A stretch of 64,000 nt of DNA from Lethocerus indicus. Lineage: Eukaryota > Arthropoda > Insecta > Hemiptera > Belostomatidae. The notes beneath the pieces were generated by a model, which was not told the origin of the DNA, ran no database searches, and worked only from the letters and a program-made list of their open reading frames with translations. The translations under genes and the position numbers were made by a program. The DNA is taken from contig JACDQD010000009.1 in NCBI GenBank assembly GCA_019843655.1, forward strand, positions 1,741,750 to 1,805,749, given 5' to 3'. Shown here in pieces: positions 12,200 to 26,587 of this stretch (position 1 is the first letter of the stretch; every line of letters begins with the position of its first letter).

Positions 12200-13350
12200 T
12201 CTTTCGCCAGATGCATCGCCAGTGCATAGAAGTGGCGGCGGCGACACTTGCTGTGACTGATGCTACTGAAGACGGCGGACGGCCGAAACCGAGAGCGCAC
12301 AAGAGGGCTATTACGGACCGACCCAATTCGAATAGTTGGCGCGATTCGACGCCGAAAAAAAGCGTAGGTCGCCGGTCTCATTCGACGGAACGCGTTCAAC
12401 CGCGAATCCGATCGGAGACGAACGGGAGGAATTTGAAAAAAAAAAAAAAAAACGCCGGCGTCCGCCCAGCGAGACGGCGAAACGGAAAGATCTTCTTAAC
12501 AGAAAATCGGCGAATAATAAAGCGTGCTGCGTTACTTACCGCTCGGCTAACGAAGTTGGGACTTTACCGCTCGAGTGTTTGATAAGGGAGTGTAAATGGC
12601 GCCGAAACCGTTCCCCGTACGGATTGCCAACTAAATCCGAGCGAAAACGTTGCTCGCAATTTTCGCCTTGGGGGGGCCCCGCGTAAAATCGTATTTTCGC
12701 GATCGGATCCACCGCACCGGCCGGATTTATTTTCGAGCGGTTTTTTTTCCGGTAAAAATCTCCGCACACAACTGTTTGTATATTGGATAGTTTTGGACGC
12801 CGTTAGTTGTAGCCGGCCTGCGGTCCGTTCCTTGTCTAATGCCGGAATCATGGTTCCTATTCCGTCCGCTATGCCCTTCCCGTACGGTGTCTCTATTTTG
12901 TCGGCCCGCCGAGCGGACACCCGATTTAGAGTTGCCGGATTGGAAATATCGCCGGAATGGAGTCTCGAACTGGGTAAATATCATTTCGGCGAATTGAGGC
13001 CCCGGCGCGGCCGCCGCCCGATTATTGGCCGGACGGCCGCCGCCGACGAAAAGTTTTAAAGAGCGCGATCGAAGCCCCGTCCGAGAATTCGAGCCGATTA
13101 AAATCGCCTCCGTCCACCGCCGGCCGCGTACCGTCTCCGCCCGTCTTATCCAACCAGTTTTCTCCCACTTTTACCGTTCAGTTTTTACCGTTTCCGCTCG
13201 AATATCCGACCAGCGACGGCCGCGATACTCGGAAATATTAACCTGCCCGATGTAAACAAACAGCCCTGTTTTATTATAACCTTACCGTCGACACTATTAC
13301 CGTTCTCTCCCGTCGTCCGATACAGTTTTCGTAATAGTTCCGTAATACGG
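12200..13350. promoter_or_regulatory. CpG-rich segment between TBCEL and NFRKB
   Basis: Base composition changes abruptly to G+C- and CpG-rich, with many CGCCG, GCCGAT and CCGTC words, against an AT-rich background. No reading frame in it has convincing protein features. It may be a CpG-rich promoter for NFRKB or a bidirectional element. It also contains a degenerate PLE arm remnant (about 12255-12300: CTACTGAAGACGGCGG then GGCCGAAACC). Confidence 0.35.
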
Positions 13351-15272
13351 TCAAATTGAGTGTGTGCCTAGTTTTAACTGAAAAATTTTTACGGGATGAG
13401 ATCACCCCGTTGGGAAGGTTTTCTGGTACTGGCATTTACACTATTAATAGTATTTCAACTTTTCGATTATAAGTGTGCGACTTTCTTAATATAAACTTTT
13501 ACATTTATTTTATAATTTAAAACTGTTAAATTATCATACGGCCCGTAACTGCAATTAAATTGTACCGACACACTTGTCCGCGGGCTTATAGGACCGTTGT
13601 TCGACGTACCGTATATTTGGAATTTTATTTCAAATTATCGTTCTATTCGATGTAAACAAACATCCTTACATTGTTGTGAGCTTGTCCTCTATTATATATA
13701 GTTGAAATCAGTTTTGTTTCTGGAAGCCAAGAATAATTCCGTTGCTTATTTCCCATTTTTCCAGTATCGCTTTGTACGAGTATTTGCGACAGGCGATTGT
13801 ATACTGCATTTTGTGTAATCTAAAACTAGTCTTAACCGATCTCATAACAAAACAGCCTTCTAATACTAACTCGTCCATTGTTATTTATAGTGTTGTGCAT
13901 CAACAGTTACTTATGCTCGAACTCAATAGATTATAAGTTGGGAAAATCCTGCATTTTGATTTTTACTCGGTATAAATCTCTTAAGATATACCTCTAGCTT
14001 TGTTTGACAACTGTAAATAGAGCAACTTTCCGTTTCAAAAGTGTTGTAATTTGTGTTTATTCAAAAACATCTGAAGGGTATAAACAAACAGGTGTAACAA
14101 ATATTACTCACAGCAAAATTATTCGTGAATTCACGCGTATTATATTTAAAAGTTACAGAATTTGTGTTGAATGTAAAATAAATGATCTAAAACGAGATAT
14201 TTGTGATTGTTATCTATTTTGTTGAATCATGAATGAGTTGATCATTGGAAAGGATCCTGGATTCTTCTAGAAACACTGTTTTGTACTAGGCATAAAATAT
14301 GTACTATAATTATAATTTAAATCTTTTAAGACCTCACCAGTCTTGTTTTATAAATATTGATGCTCTGTTTTGGAATAAGTGTTATGTAAAAAGGAAAGTT
14401 TAGTGAAACAAAGAGAGAGGTGAGTCACATGAAAGTTTTAAAATTTTGAATCATGTCCTTGACATTATTTCGTACCTATATCATTTATTTCATCTAATTA
14501 CTTGTAATTTCATGACAGGAATTATTTGTTGACCCCAAAACATTGCTCAGTTGGTTTAAACGTGTATTTAGTTGTTTATTTTAATCCCATCTTCGCAGTA
14601 CGCATATCTATTTTATGTATACATTCACGCTTATATAGCCCTGATGGTAATAGAGCATGTTACGCTGTCAGTAGTGGATTCTCACCAAAGGTACATTTTC
14701 GTCCAATTTCAAATTTAGATTCTTAACGAGCGGATGTCTAACTTTAGACATCTCGGCATACTTTTTTTTTCCAGTTTTTGTTTTTGATGTAAACTCCATA
14801 ATACGGGGCCGTCCGGATATTAATATTGGTCTAATGCCGCTTGTCCAAATTTCCAGCCCAATTCGCCAATTCGGTCTTAAGCTAGACTGGTATCGGATTC
14901 ACGGCATCGTCGGTAGCGTTCTGTCGGTAATATAATGTTGGTTTCGCACCACTGTCACTGCACTGGATAACGAGAGACAATTCGGGGGAATTCGAAACCT
15001 TGCTAGTTTAGGGACCAATTAGGTGAGGACAGTGATGATATTTAATCACAAATACCCTAAATGCTTATTATTAGAATAGTTCAAGTTCTTCTCTCGTAAT
15101 ATAACATTATCTGGCGTTTTAATTACTAACAGAAAATTAACAAAGATTCTCTGTCTCTTCTTCCGCCCTTTGTGTCTTGTCACACAGAGACTTCTTGTCG
15201 AATTAAGGGGAGACAGAAAATTACGCGAGTGTGAAACTGAATCTGAAAAATGTGTTCTTGTGCTGATTTCAG
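13351..15272 (+). other. NFRKB upstream region; candidate noncoding exon
   Basis: AT-rich, no coding recognised. NFRKB's first coding exon begins with an acceptor (TGATTTCAG, ending 15272) five bases before the ATG, so a noncoding 5' exon exists. A plausible one ends at 15021 with donor ATTAG|GTGAGG, which would give a 251-bp intron. This is inference from splice signals. Confidence 0.3.
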
Positions 15273-15276
15273 TTAA

Positions 15277-18079
15277 ATGGAAACTAGCGAAATGGAGGGC
15301 GGTACGTGGGTGGAGGACAGTTGGACCACTTCGGACTCAGATGAGACCGGATCTTCGTATTCGGAGGACTCGAACTCGTCGCAGCGGATGGAAGGCGTCA
15401 AAGTTGGAGGGGAAAGCCTTTTGCTCCCGCAGGGTCTCTGCGACCGCTCTGAAGTCTTCAGAGAATTTCTGTCGTTAGACACTTGGAACAATTTTTCAGA
15501 AGAACAACAAGCTCATTTAAAGGTAAGTGCTGTCCACTCCGAGGTGGACTGTTGACGCGTGTACTTTTAATCTGGTCGATATTCTTGAATTCAAATGGAT
15601 AAAATATAAATCGTTTGAAAATACCCACATGTACTGAGATTTGTTTTCTTATGAACTTCGACATTTCAAAAAGGCCAAACCGTAAACATTCCCAACATTT
15701 CAGAGGCATTGGCCTTGAGGCCTGTGTAACATGTAAAAGTATTAATAAAAAATGGATAATGAATTATCTTATTTTAACATATAGGACTACAATATTTGAA
15801 CAAAAAAAGAAGCCTAATTGTATATATTTCTTTACTTGAAAATTTAAATTCAAAACTTCTTATGTTCTGTTCGTTGTAATAATAAATTAATTCTGCACAG
15901 CATTTATTTGATTTTTTCTTTGGTTTCAGAATTTTTTACCAACTTTTCCGGAAAATGACTCAGAAGAAAAGGATAAAACTTTGAAGATGTTGTTCACTCG
16001 AGAAAATGTTCGTTTTGGTAATCCACTTACAGAATTTCATAGTCAATTGAAAGCTGCCTACTTTAGACCGGATGTTAGTAAAATCCGTGCACTACTTAGG
16101 AAGGCTCAGTATAAAGACTACAAGTAAGTGATATACATTTTTGTAATTATTAATTGTATTTGTCCAGTGATGCACAGATTGCATTACTGAAGGGTGTCAA
16201 ACATATTGCCTCCATATCATTATTCAGAATGGAATTAAAATGCTAATTACAATGTTCTCAATAAATTTATATTATACATCAAACATCGGTATTAACAAAT
16301 TTATTCTCTTTTATTGCTCAAAATAAATTTTATAATTAACCCACACTGTTTATAATTAAACAGCAATTTTTAATAGTGTATAATTAATTATATTGAACTT
16401 TTTATATTTTGACTGTTTATTTATTTATTTTTAATGTTTCCAGGCGTGCAGAAAGGTGGAGATATTTTGAATTGGTAAAATCAGTGTTGGCATCGCGTCA
16501 GAAGTTGGTCGACGCCGTTGTCAACGGTGAAAAGCCCAAAGTCAACTCCCTGATGCAGAAAAAGCCGAGAAAAACCCATTTGCAAAATATAAAATATAGG
16601 TATTTTCAAGAACTGGCTTTGATCAGAGAAGAAGTCGGTGAATCTAGTCAGAGTTCGGAAGATGAAAATTATCCCGGTACAGTAGTACTTGATCAGTATG
16701 TTTGCGTACCTCTGTCACAGCATGTTAGACTGATATAATCTTGTCCTTGGCTGGGTTAAGGAATTTACATAAGGGTAAACTTTGTGTCGACGAACATTTC
16801 TCATCCATTCTGATGTTACAATAATTATATCCATTAAACAATGATTGGAAACTAGAGAAACAAATTGATTTTAAGGCACCTTTCTTTATTTCTTTGTATC
16901 TCTCGGTGTTATTCTACTAAATCAGTATGACAGGCAGAATTTTTAATTTTTAAACCAGGCATTCTACATCTAATCCACATTATTTCATTACCTAAGGCTG
17001 TTATACAAAATTGTGTATTCACTATGACTTATAGCCCTCTAATTGGGTCCGATTGTGAGAAATCACCCGGCCTTTCCCGTATAAGGACTTCAGAATAAAA
17101 CAATTTACTTATCTACTTCTTATGCTATACTCTTTTTTTTAATGTTCCTTGACCTTTTTCTACTTTTAGAAGGCCCTCCAATTAATTTGGGCAAAAAGGT
17201 CAAAAAGAATATGTTGTTAATGGATCACATGGGGGACGGATATACACCTGTGCTCGGTACACTGTCTACTGGTCCGTCGCCTTGGGAACAGGGAAGGTTC
17301 CAGCAGAACAACCCCTACGCCTCTCAGGAACAGTCGTATTCACAAATTTTGAATGCTCATTCAAAAAGGAGGGCTAAAAGAGAGGTAAAACATTCATTGA
17401 AAATATTAAACTTCTATTAAAATTTGATTAGGGTTAAAGGAGACACATTTCTAGTACATTTTATAGTTGTACGGTATACAGAGGATGAAGCTTGTCTAAA
17501 AATGTTTAGTGAAGCTCTTCCATCACTCATGTTATCTTCTCCTTTCACTCAAATATATATATGTTAATGTAAAGTGCTGCTATATAGAGAAATAATTTGT
17601 GTAAACATTCTATTTACACAAATCTGAACAAAATGTCAAGTACGAGTTTATTCTTCCTTTTGACCTCCCCAGTTTTATTCTAAAAGTTCACACACTGAAT
17701 CAGTACTTATTTTTTGATTTTCTAAATTTAATTTCATTTATAGGAACATCCCGGTTTGCACGTGGATGGAATCTCAATGCACGACATAGCCCAGAGGTGC
17801 AAGTTCCTGAAGAAGGGAATGTTGCCAAACAATTCAAAGGCGGTAGTCCACAAGAAATCAAAACCGAAGATTCCTCGCACTCCGTCTGTTTCAAGTCCCG
17901 GGGTATGTTAAACATCAGTAACTTGTTTTTTTAAAAACAAAGTATGTAATGGAATGTTGTTTTATACAGTAACAGTTGCAATCGATGGACTAGTTAAATT
18001 ACCAAGGTTAAACATGCCTGGCATGTATACAAAACTGCATAATAACATCAATAGTGTTATTGGATTTAGCATAATTGAA

Positions 18080-18143
<64 letters not shown>

Positions 18144-20920
18144 TCAAACAGCTTCTTACTTTTGAAAGATACTGTGAAATCTTTAGATGTTTACTTACAA
18201 TGGAAAATGTTGTATGGATTGGTGAAACATCAATTTAAAATTTTGCCTCTTTATCTTATTATAGTTGGAAGAATTTGAAATGGATGATAGCAGCGCTTCG
18301 GAGGGTACAGCGAGTACATTGTTGGGCATAAAACAAGACACGGAAGAAGAAGGTGAAAGGGTGGATATTGAGGGTGTCGATGATCTACCGTCGTTGCCCA
18401 TGGTCATAAGGACTGGATTAAACAATAACAATCAAATGTAAAATTTTATTTAATTCGTTTACCGTACAAAATATTTCCATGGTCAAATTTGAAACAGCGA
18501 ACAGAGCGGTTCTGAAATATCCAGAAATTATTGTGCCAAAATAAACTTTAAAGATGTTAGATAAATTATTTATCGAGACAATATTTATGTATCAAGAAGA
18601 ATATTAGAAAAATGCATTTGATCAAGATTTTTGGCTTTTCACCGTCAGTAATATAGTGAAGAACAGTTTAAGTATGTTGGGTGAAGCATCCTGTCAACAC
18701 TGTGTTATTGCAGATTTAAGCGTTCATTAACGAGTTGGGCATCGTTGACGTAGCGAATACCAGACTTAGTTGATAGGTTGAAATGGGTACTGGTACCATC
18801 TATTCATTTGATATTTAATTAATTTTTTTTTTGCGGGCAGTTCATCACCGAAGAGCAGTAAGAGCGGAGGTATACTGGGCCCGCCCAGGAGGATCAAAGT
18901 CGAGGGTACGGAGTCGTCGAACAAGAGACCGAGCTCCGAAGCCAATCTGGACGTCCACGCGAAGAAACCGAAAGCGGAGCTGAATATTGACACGGCGCGC
19001 CAGAGGAAGCAGCACCAACCGAGGCCGGAGCCGGTTGACGTCCACGTTAGAAAAATAAAATCGGAACCTCTCGATACTGTCGCGAAAAAGATTAAAGTCG
19101 AACCCAACGAGCCGCCGGTACCGAATATTAAAATTGAGGCTATTGATTCATCTCAAGTTCAGTCACTATTTCCACCATCAGCAGGTTATTACTTGGCAAT
19201 TTTTCCAAAATTGTATTAGCGCATCAAATATTTAATACAATAAGAACAACTACCACTTATACAATTATAACAAGAGAATAAAAAGGAAACTTTGTGTAAT
19301 AAAAGTTTAGGATGTGTGTATCGAATGAAATGGTCAATTTTTAATAATGTTTATACTTTATTTACAGTTTCAAAGGCGGTTTCAAATAGAATTATGACTC
19401 CTGCCACTCTGTCAGATCTGGATGGTATTGACATGATGGATTTACCTGTCGACTTCGATGAGTCATCAGCCATGTCACTGGATGATATGAAGTGAGTGAA
19501 ATGAATGTGATGGATAAATAGATTGATTTGTTTTTTAAATAATAATTTTAAATTTATTGTTTACTATTGTTAAATTTATTTATGACGATCAAACATCTGA
19601 ACTTTGAGCTCGGGCAGTAAAATGCATGGAAATATACCTCCTTTCTGTAGCATTATTTAATTGTTGTAAGATATTATTATTATGGTTTATAATTAAGTTC
19701 TTCTTACAATATTCTCTTTTAAACAATCAGCTTATTTAGCTTGTTTTCCGGAGGTTTAAAAACAAGAAATTATGCCTTCATTGTTTAAAGGTACCTAAGT
19801 TAAGAGATATATTGAATAAGTTTCAATGAGACTTAATGTACACAGTATACTGTATCGTGTATTTTTAAAAAATTATAGAGTAAAATTAGTAATTCGAAAT
19901 GTAATATTTTAAAAGTTAGTCACACACTTGTTTAAATGAATACGGAATATGAATTTCTTGAATGTACTCCAGAAAAACAAATTAAATAATAATTTTATGT
20001 TTTTATAATTTAGTAATTAAATAACCATGGTTATAATAAAATAATTAATTTAATATACCTGTTTTGTGGTCTGCGAAGGGTTGGAATACTGTAGGTTCGT
20101 GATGTTTCTGTCTCCTCTCGCTGCTGTTTGGCCTTTTGCTAGACGGTTTGTCGGCCGCTCACCGTCTTCAGTAGCGCTGTGTCAGTCACTGTCGGCCCTT
20201 TGGATGTTTTTTGGGCATCCTCACTGCACATGTACTGACAGTAAGTGCTAACAGTGACTGACGCGGCGCTACTGAAGACGGCGAGCGTCCGAAACCGGTC
20301 TAGCGAAAGACCGAACCGGCGAGAGGAGACGGAAACATCAACGGAACCTAGAATAAAATAATTTTTACAAGCGGTTTTATTTTTTAAGTATATAGTATTT
20401 GCGGTGCTCCATTTGGGAATCAGTTAGCGCATTGTTTCTTACGATCTGTTGTTGTTGTTGTTGCAGACCTAGACCGGAGTTGATGCAGGAGACGCAGGCG
20501 TGTTTCTTCTCGTTGATCAGGGATATCCTAACTTCGACGCCCGACCACAGGATAGAGATGAGGGAGCTTGAATCGAGGGTGAAGGCTTGGGCAAACAGTC
20601 CAATCGGCCCCATCAACCACTGGTACACGCCCCATCTCGAATCCCAGTTGACGTCTGCCGTACAGTTCCTCGCTGGAGATTCATCAGGTAAACACAGTTT
20701 ATTTAATTTACTATTCTTTATTACTTCTAATATTAAATTGCAAATATAAATATATATGAACTAGAATAATTATTGCATTAGTTAAAGATTGTAACTATTT
20801 TCAAAGATTAATTTTTTTTTCACTACAAAAGAAAGCACAGTAATGAATGAAAAAATGATTTATTTTCTTTATTTTATATAGTTTGTGTTGCTTTTAACCC
20901 TATCTAGGCAAATTAAAATA

Positions 20921-21015
<95 letters not shown>

Positions 21016-24000
21016 GATTATACATAAACTTAACATTTTATAGTATACACAAAAAGTATCAGAAAGCTGAATCCTCAACATCTTTTTGATAGTATCGGGT
21101 TATCTACTGAGAGGTATTTTGTATATACTAAAGAAATTTGTAAAATACTAGGTCATGAATGGTGTACTGTATAGAAATAATTGTAAAATGTTAATTTTAA
21201 TTTCATTTCCTCCCCGTCCGATTTTTCTATGATTTTCTCTCGTTTGATCTGGGACTAAGGTATATAGATAGAGTGGTTTTTTTCTTCGTTCAGTTTTTTT
21301 TTTTGGAATTAATGTGAAATATTAAAAAAAAATAATCAGTGTCATTTAACAATTGCAATGTGCTGTAGAAAAAGGAATTGTTTATTACATTTTCATGTAA
21401 AAATCATACGCTTTATTTACTACCACTTGTAGTTGATGTTGAATTGGGGTAAATTGGGATGAATCGGGGTGAATTTATATTCGCAAATATAAATTTGAAA
21501 AAACTGATTTAGTTTGGAAAAATTGCATCATGACTTCCAGCAGTAGGAGTTTGATTCTCGTTGTGGTGGATGCAATAAAAAAATATGTACCCTTAAAACT
21601 GAGGTTAAATTGGGCCAAATATTGGCATTCTTGACAAAATATTGAGAATAAATCGAATCGGCATTTTTAGAAATCTTACCCGAGGACTACGTACCGTACA
21701 TGGAGTACAAGCCGAACTGCGGTGCGTACCAGTGGATTGGCGCCGGGCGGGACTCCGACCACCGGCTGGTGACGCTGTGCTCCCTCTGGGTTGAGAGGGG
21801 GGCCGACAGGAGCTGCTCCGCGAAACTGGCGTCGGACCAGAGGGCCACCACCAGCAGTAGCAGCGGCGGCGCCGCTAGCAGCTCGGCGCCAGCCGACGAC
21901 GCGGCCGCGCAGGCGCCACCGCCCCGGGGGCCTGCCGTCCAGCCCACCGGCCAGCGCGACAGAGAACTATTCAGAATACAGGTCTTGTATATAGCGTTCC
22001 CGTATAGAACCTTACCCTAGTATAGCCGCAACCGGGGAATACGGTATTGGGCTTCGGGTCTGGAGTTAATTCATCTTACCACCGTCTTCCACCATTTTTC
22101 TTCACGGCCCGAGTCATTGAAATTAATAGATCCCTAATCAAATTCATTGAGACATAAATTTTTTTTTCTCTATTTTATTGTTACAACTGTAAAATTATAC
22201 AGCAAGCAACATTGATATAAGTACTAACTACAATAGGCAACAATTAGAGGAGAAACCCACTGGTTCCCCCTTTTTTTATTTTTTTTTAAAATTTTATTTA
22301 TTTATTTATTATTTTTAAAATTTTATTTATTTATTTATTATTTTTTAAAATTTTATTTATTTATTATTTTTTTTAAATTTTATTTATTTATTTATTATTT
22401 TTTAAATTTTATTTATTTATTTATTTTTTTTAAATTTTATTTATTTATTTATTATTTTTTAAATTTTATTTATTTATTTATTATTTTTTTAAATTTTATT
22501 TATTTATTTATTTATTTTTAAATTTTATTTACTTAAACATTTAGGTCGCGGCCACTTCCTTTCAGGCGTCTGACATAAATTTATAATGTTAGTATATTTG
22601 TCGAGCAAGGTATATACCTGTGAATTAAGGATTTTAATCCTCCTGAATGGCTCAATGCATGGGACCATTGACATCACCGGTTCTTTCACTATTGCGGATT
22701 TAACAAACCTTAATCTTTATACTTGTGCTGTACTTTGGTTAATTTTCGTGTTCAGAGTAGTTTAAATTTCAAATACCGGCCTCTAGCTGCACATTATGAA
22801 TACTTAAGGTAGAGTACAAGAAAGTTGGGGGTCCCAGTTTATGCTGTAAAAACAGGAATAATATTGACCGAATTAAAATTTAATATTAAATATTTTTTAG
22901 TCTGACACAGTTACAGTTATTCGTTTGTATTATATAAACAGTTTTTTATTTTTATTTCGGTATTTATCGAGGTAACGTGGTTATAACTGTGCCTTGGGTA
23001 GGTTAGAATTCGGGTATAATATTTCATACGGCTGTTTGTCACTTCTCAGTTATTCTTGTTAGTATGTTTATTATTAAGGAAGTAAATCTGTTTATAATTA
23101 GTGAATTTGAAAAGAAACATTTGTCGTAATATTGATTTTTATTTTTTTCAGGAGAAACAAAGGTACGAAACTCCGTCTAGGGCGTTTGTATATAATTTGG
23201 GTGGTGTTGAAACTACAGTTGGACCTGTACGATGCGTACAGACAAGCAACACAAGTAAAGCTAGGGGACATTCGCTTCTTGTCGATGATCGGCCAAAACA
23301 CGTCACGATACTTGAATTAGGTGAGATTACAATTGTTATATTGAGTAATAGAAACTGTAGAAACAACAATGATTTCACTCCACAGCACAGTTTCTACATG
23401 CCGTAGATCCTGGCATAATGAACGCCCGTGATATTAATGAATAAGTTTTATTGAATCTCAAATTTTATAAGGTGACAATACAGTACAAAAGATATAGGAG
23501 ACAGCTTATACTACATATTAGATAGAGAAAATAAAAATTTTCAGAAATGTTTGAAAGACGTTCCTATTTTTATTTATATTACAAACAGGTAATTTAAAAT
23601 TGTATATTGGTTTATAGTTGATACTCTGACAGAGATTCTAGACTTTTTAATCTGTATTTTAAAAATAATTGTTTCATATTGTCGGATGTTTGAAAACGTC
23701 TTATTGCGGCTTTCAGTTCGCGATTCCGTCGCCAGACTTCCGAACGCACAGGGTACCAGGGCGGACATAGTCACACTGTTGAAAGATTCGCAGTACCTGT
23801 TGGAGAACGCGCCCGAACAAGTTCTGAGCTCTGTGGTCAGCGGCGCTTTGGACAGGCTGCACTATGAACACGACCCGTCGGTCAAGTACGACCCGAAAAG
23901 GAAAATATGGGTTTACCTTCACAAGGGCAGGTCACTAGAGGAATTCGGTAGGAAAAATTATTTTCGTTTTACCATTAAACTTTTCTGTACTGTTTTGTTT

Positions 24001-25032
24001 CTCGCAATTTCAGATACAAAAATGTACAAAAATGAGGGTCGTATACATTATTTTTATCCCACATTTTATAGCATAGTTTAATTCGCATTTTAATTGGGTT
24101 TTTGCAGAAAGGCTGCATGCTTTGGGTGCCGATTTCCGCATTAGCAGGCCAAAAACGGCCAGGAAACCTTCAAAACCTAAGAAAGATGCACAACCTAAAG
24201 AAGATTCCGCGGCAACGGCTGCTATTGTAAGTTTTTTAATTGTGCTGCTGGATAATTTCCCTTCTATTTTTTAACCAGGTGTCCAAAAAGTTACATTTAT
24301 TAAATATTAACACTTTAATGGCCGCACGTCTAAGCAATCAAATGTTGTCAGGGGCCACTAGTGCTTGTACGGTAGCTTTGCATACGATACCAACGTAGAG
24401 CCACCGGTGTTTGTTCTATAATTTATGTGGTACACCACTGTAGTGTAAAATTAAAAATTAAAAACAGGGAATAAAAAAATAATTACCTAACATCAAAGAT
24501 GTGGCGGTGATCCACACTTGTTTACATTCATAATTCTTCACACACATTTTGTGTGAGCAGAACTGCAACAGAAATGCAAATGTTAAAGAAGTAAATAAAA
24601 ATAATATATTTGGAATTTTAAAGTTTAATATAATATTTAATTTTTTAATTGGCCATAAGCTGCCGATTGTGCTATATTTGTAATAAATTGTTTGAAAATA
24701 AATTGAAATATTAATTACAGGTTACTACCTCTGAGTCGGGTACAGAACCTTCCGTGGTCACAATAAGGGCGGGCCCATTGCAAGAAAGCGGGAGCCCACT
24801 TGTGGTTCAGGCGAGACCTTCAGCAGTCAGCGCCACAGTAGTCGCCAGCGCCGCGGCCTCCGCAGTATCCACGGCCACCGCCTCGACGACTACAACCAGT
24901 GCCTCGTTACCGAAATCGGTCACAATACCGACAAGGAAAATAGTCACCGAGGGCGTCAAATCGATATTGGGCAAGAGCAGGGTGAAAGTGAGTGCCGAAC
25001 AACAGCTGCTGCAGAGGATACACCAGCAGCAA

Positions 25033-25065
<33 letters not shown>

Positions 25066-26533
25066 AGCATCGTTCAACAGCAACAAACGACCATTTTACA
25101 GCAACAACAACAGCAGGTGACCGGCGTTGTACAACAGCAACAGTCGCAACAACAGCAGGTGACGCAGAGCGTCATCTCTTCGGTGAAATGCACGCCTGAA
25201 TTGCAGAAAGCAATCGCCAGTTCAATAGTCCCGACAAGAACAATTATTCAAGAAGCCACAATTCCTGTATCAACATCTCAGGCTACTGTTGTAAGTATAA
25301 GTTTATATTCTCGAACATTCAAAGTTTTTATACTCCTAAAATCATTGAAGATCATTTATCCACGCGCATACTACCATGTGGGGTTAGACATGCATGAGGA
25401 AAATATTTGTGAAGTGAACTAGAAATAAATTACCGTTGTTTTATGATTTTCTTTTAGTTTTTGTCTTCGGTTCTCAGCTCGTGTCGGGATTAATGAAATT
25501 GTTCATTGTAAAAGGTATATGCGAATATTGGAAAATTTTACGAATGAAAAATAAATATATTTTGCAGGTGAAAAAGATGCCGCAGTCGGTAACCATTTCA
25601 ACTGAACAGGTGCAAAAGCAAGGAACAAAATCTATTGTCAAGGTCATAACAACTTCTCAACCTTCGACTGTAAATTCTGGTAAGCTTCGTGTATTTTATA
25701 TTTTAAAAATTTGTAAAAGTGTGGAGAAGTCGGTTTCAAATTCTTCCAACAGTTGTATCAAACCTGTACAGTATCTTCTTTCCATTATTTAATCGAAATT
25801 AAATTCATCGATCCTGGAACAAATTATATTTTTTTAATACTGTAGGTTCGTGATGTTTCTGTCTCCTCTCGCCGGTTTGGTCTTTTGCTAGACCGGTTTC
25901 GGCTGCTCGCCATCTTCAGTAGCGGTGTTAGTCACTCTTAGCATTTTGGATGGCGGTACATGTGAAAGTGACAGTGCAGTGAGGATGGCCAAAAAACATC
26001 CAAAGTGCTGACAGTGACTGACACAGCGCTACTGAAGATGGTGAGCGGCAGAAACCGGTCTAGCAAAAGACCGAACCGGCGAGAGGAGACAGAAACACAC
26101 GAAATTTACAATATTATTTTCGTATTTCACTGAGAAAAAAATAGGTCAACAACATGACATAGATAACTCTGAATTACATTTTTCAAACGAACTATTTAAT
26201 TTTGTGAAGAATTTTCCTTAAAAACTCGGAGCAAAATATGGAGATGTATTTTCGGAGGGGTAAAAAAAACCAACAGTATTCCAACCCCTCGCAGACCACA
26301 AAACAGGTATATTAAATAATTTGATATACCTGTGTGTGTGGTCTGCGAGGGGTTGGAATACTGTAGGTTCGTGATGTTTCTGTCTCCTCTCGCTGGTTAG
26401 GTCTTTTGCTAGACCGGTTTCGGCCGCTCGCCATCTTCAGTAGCGCTGTGTTAGTCACTGTTGGCACTTTGGATGTTTTTTGGGCATCCTCACTGCACTG
26501 TCACTTTCACATGTACTGTAGTGTCTGTCAGTC

Positions 26534-26587
<54 letters not shown>

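Noticed and set aside
12211..13059. Several Arg-rich frames in the CpG-rich segment
   Set aside because: Overlapping frames on both strands with similar length and biased composition reflect low stop-codon frequency in G+C-rich DNA. None has a recognisable motif.
17954..18238. Frames containing poly-(Ile-Tyr)
   Set aside because: Direct translation of (TA)n microsatellites; the same applies to 20869-21081 and 26406-26639.
24807..25070. Poly-Cys and poly-Leu open frames opposite the NFRKB Q-rich exons (also 26671-27107, 28781-29298)
   Set aside because: They are antisense readings of CAG/CAA repeats, whose sense frames join correctly spliced NFRKB exons.
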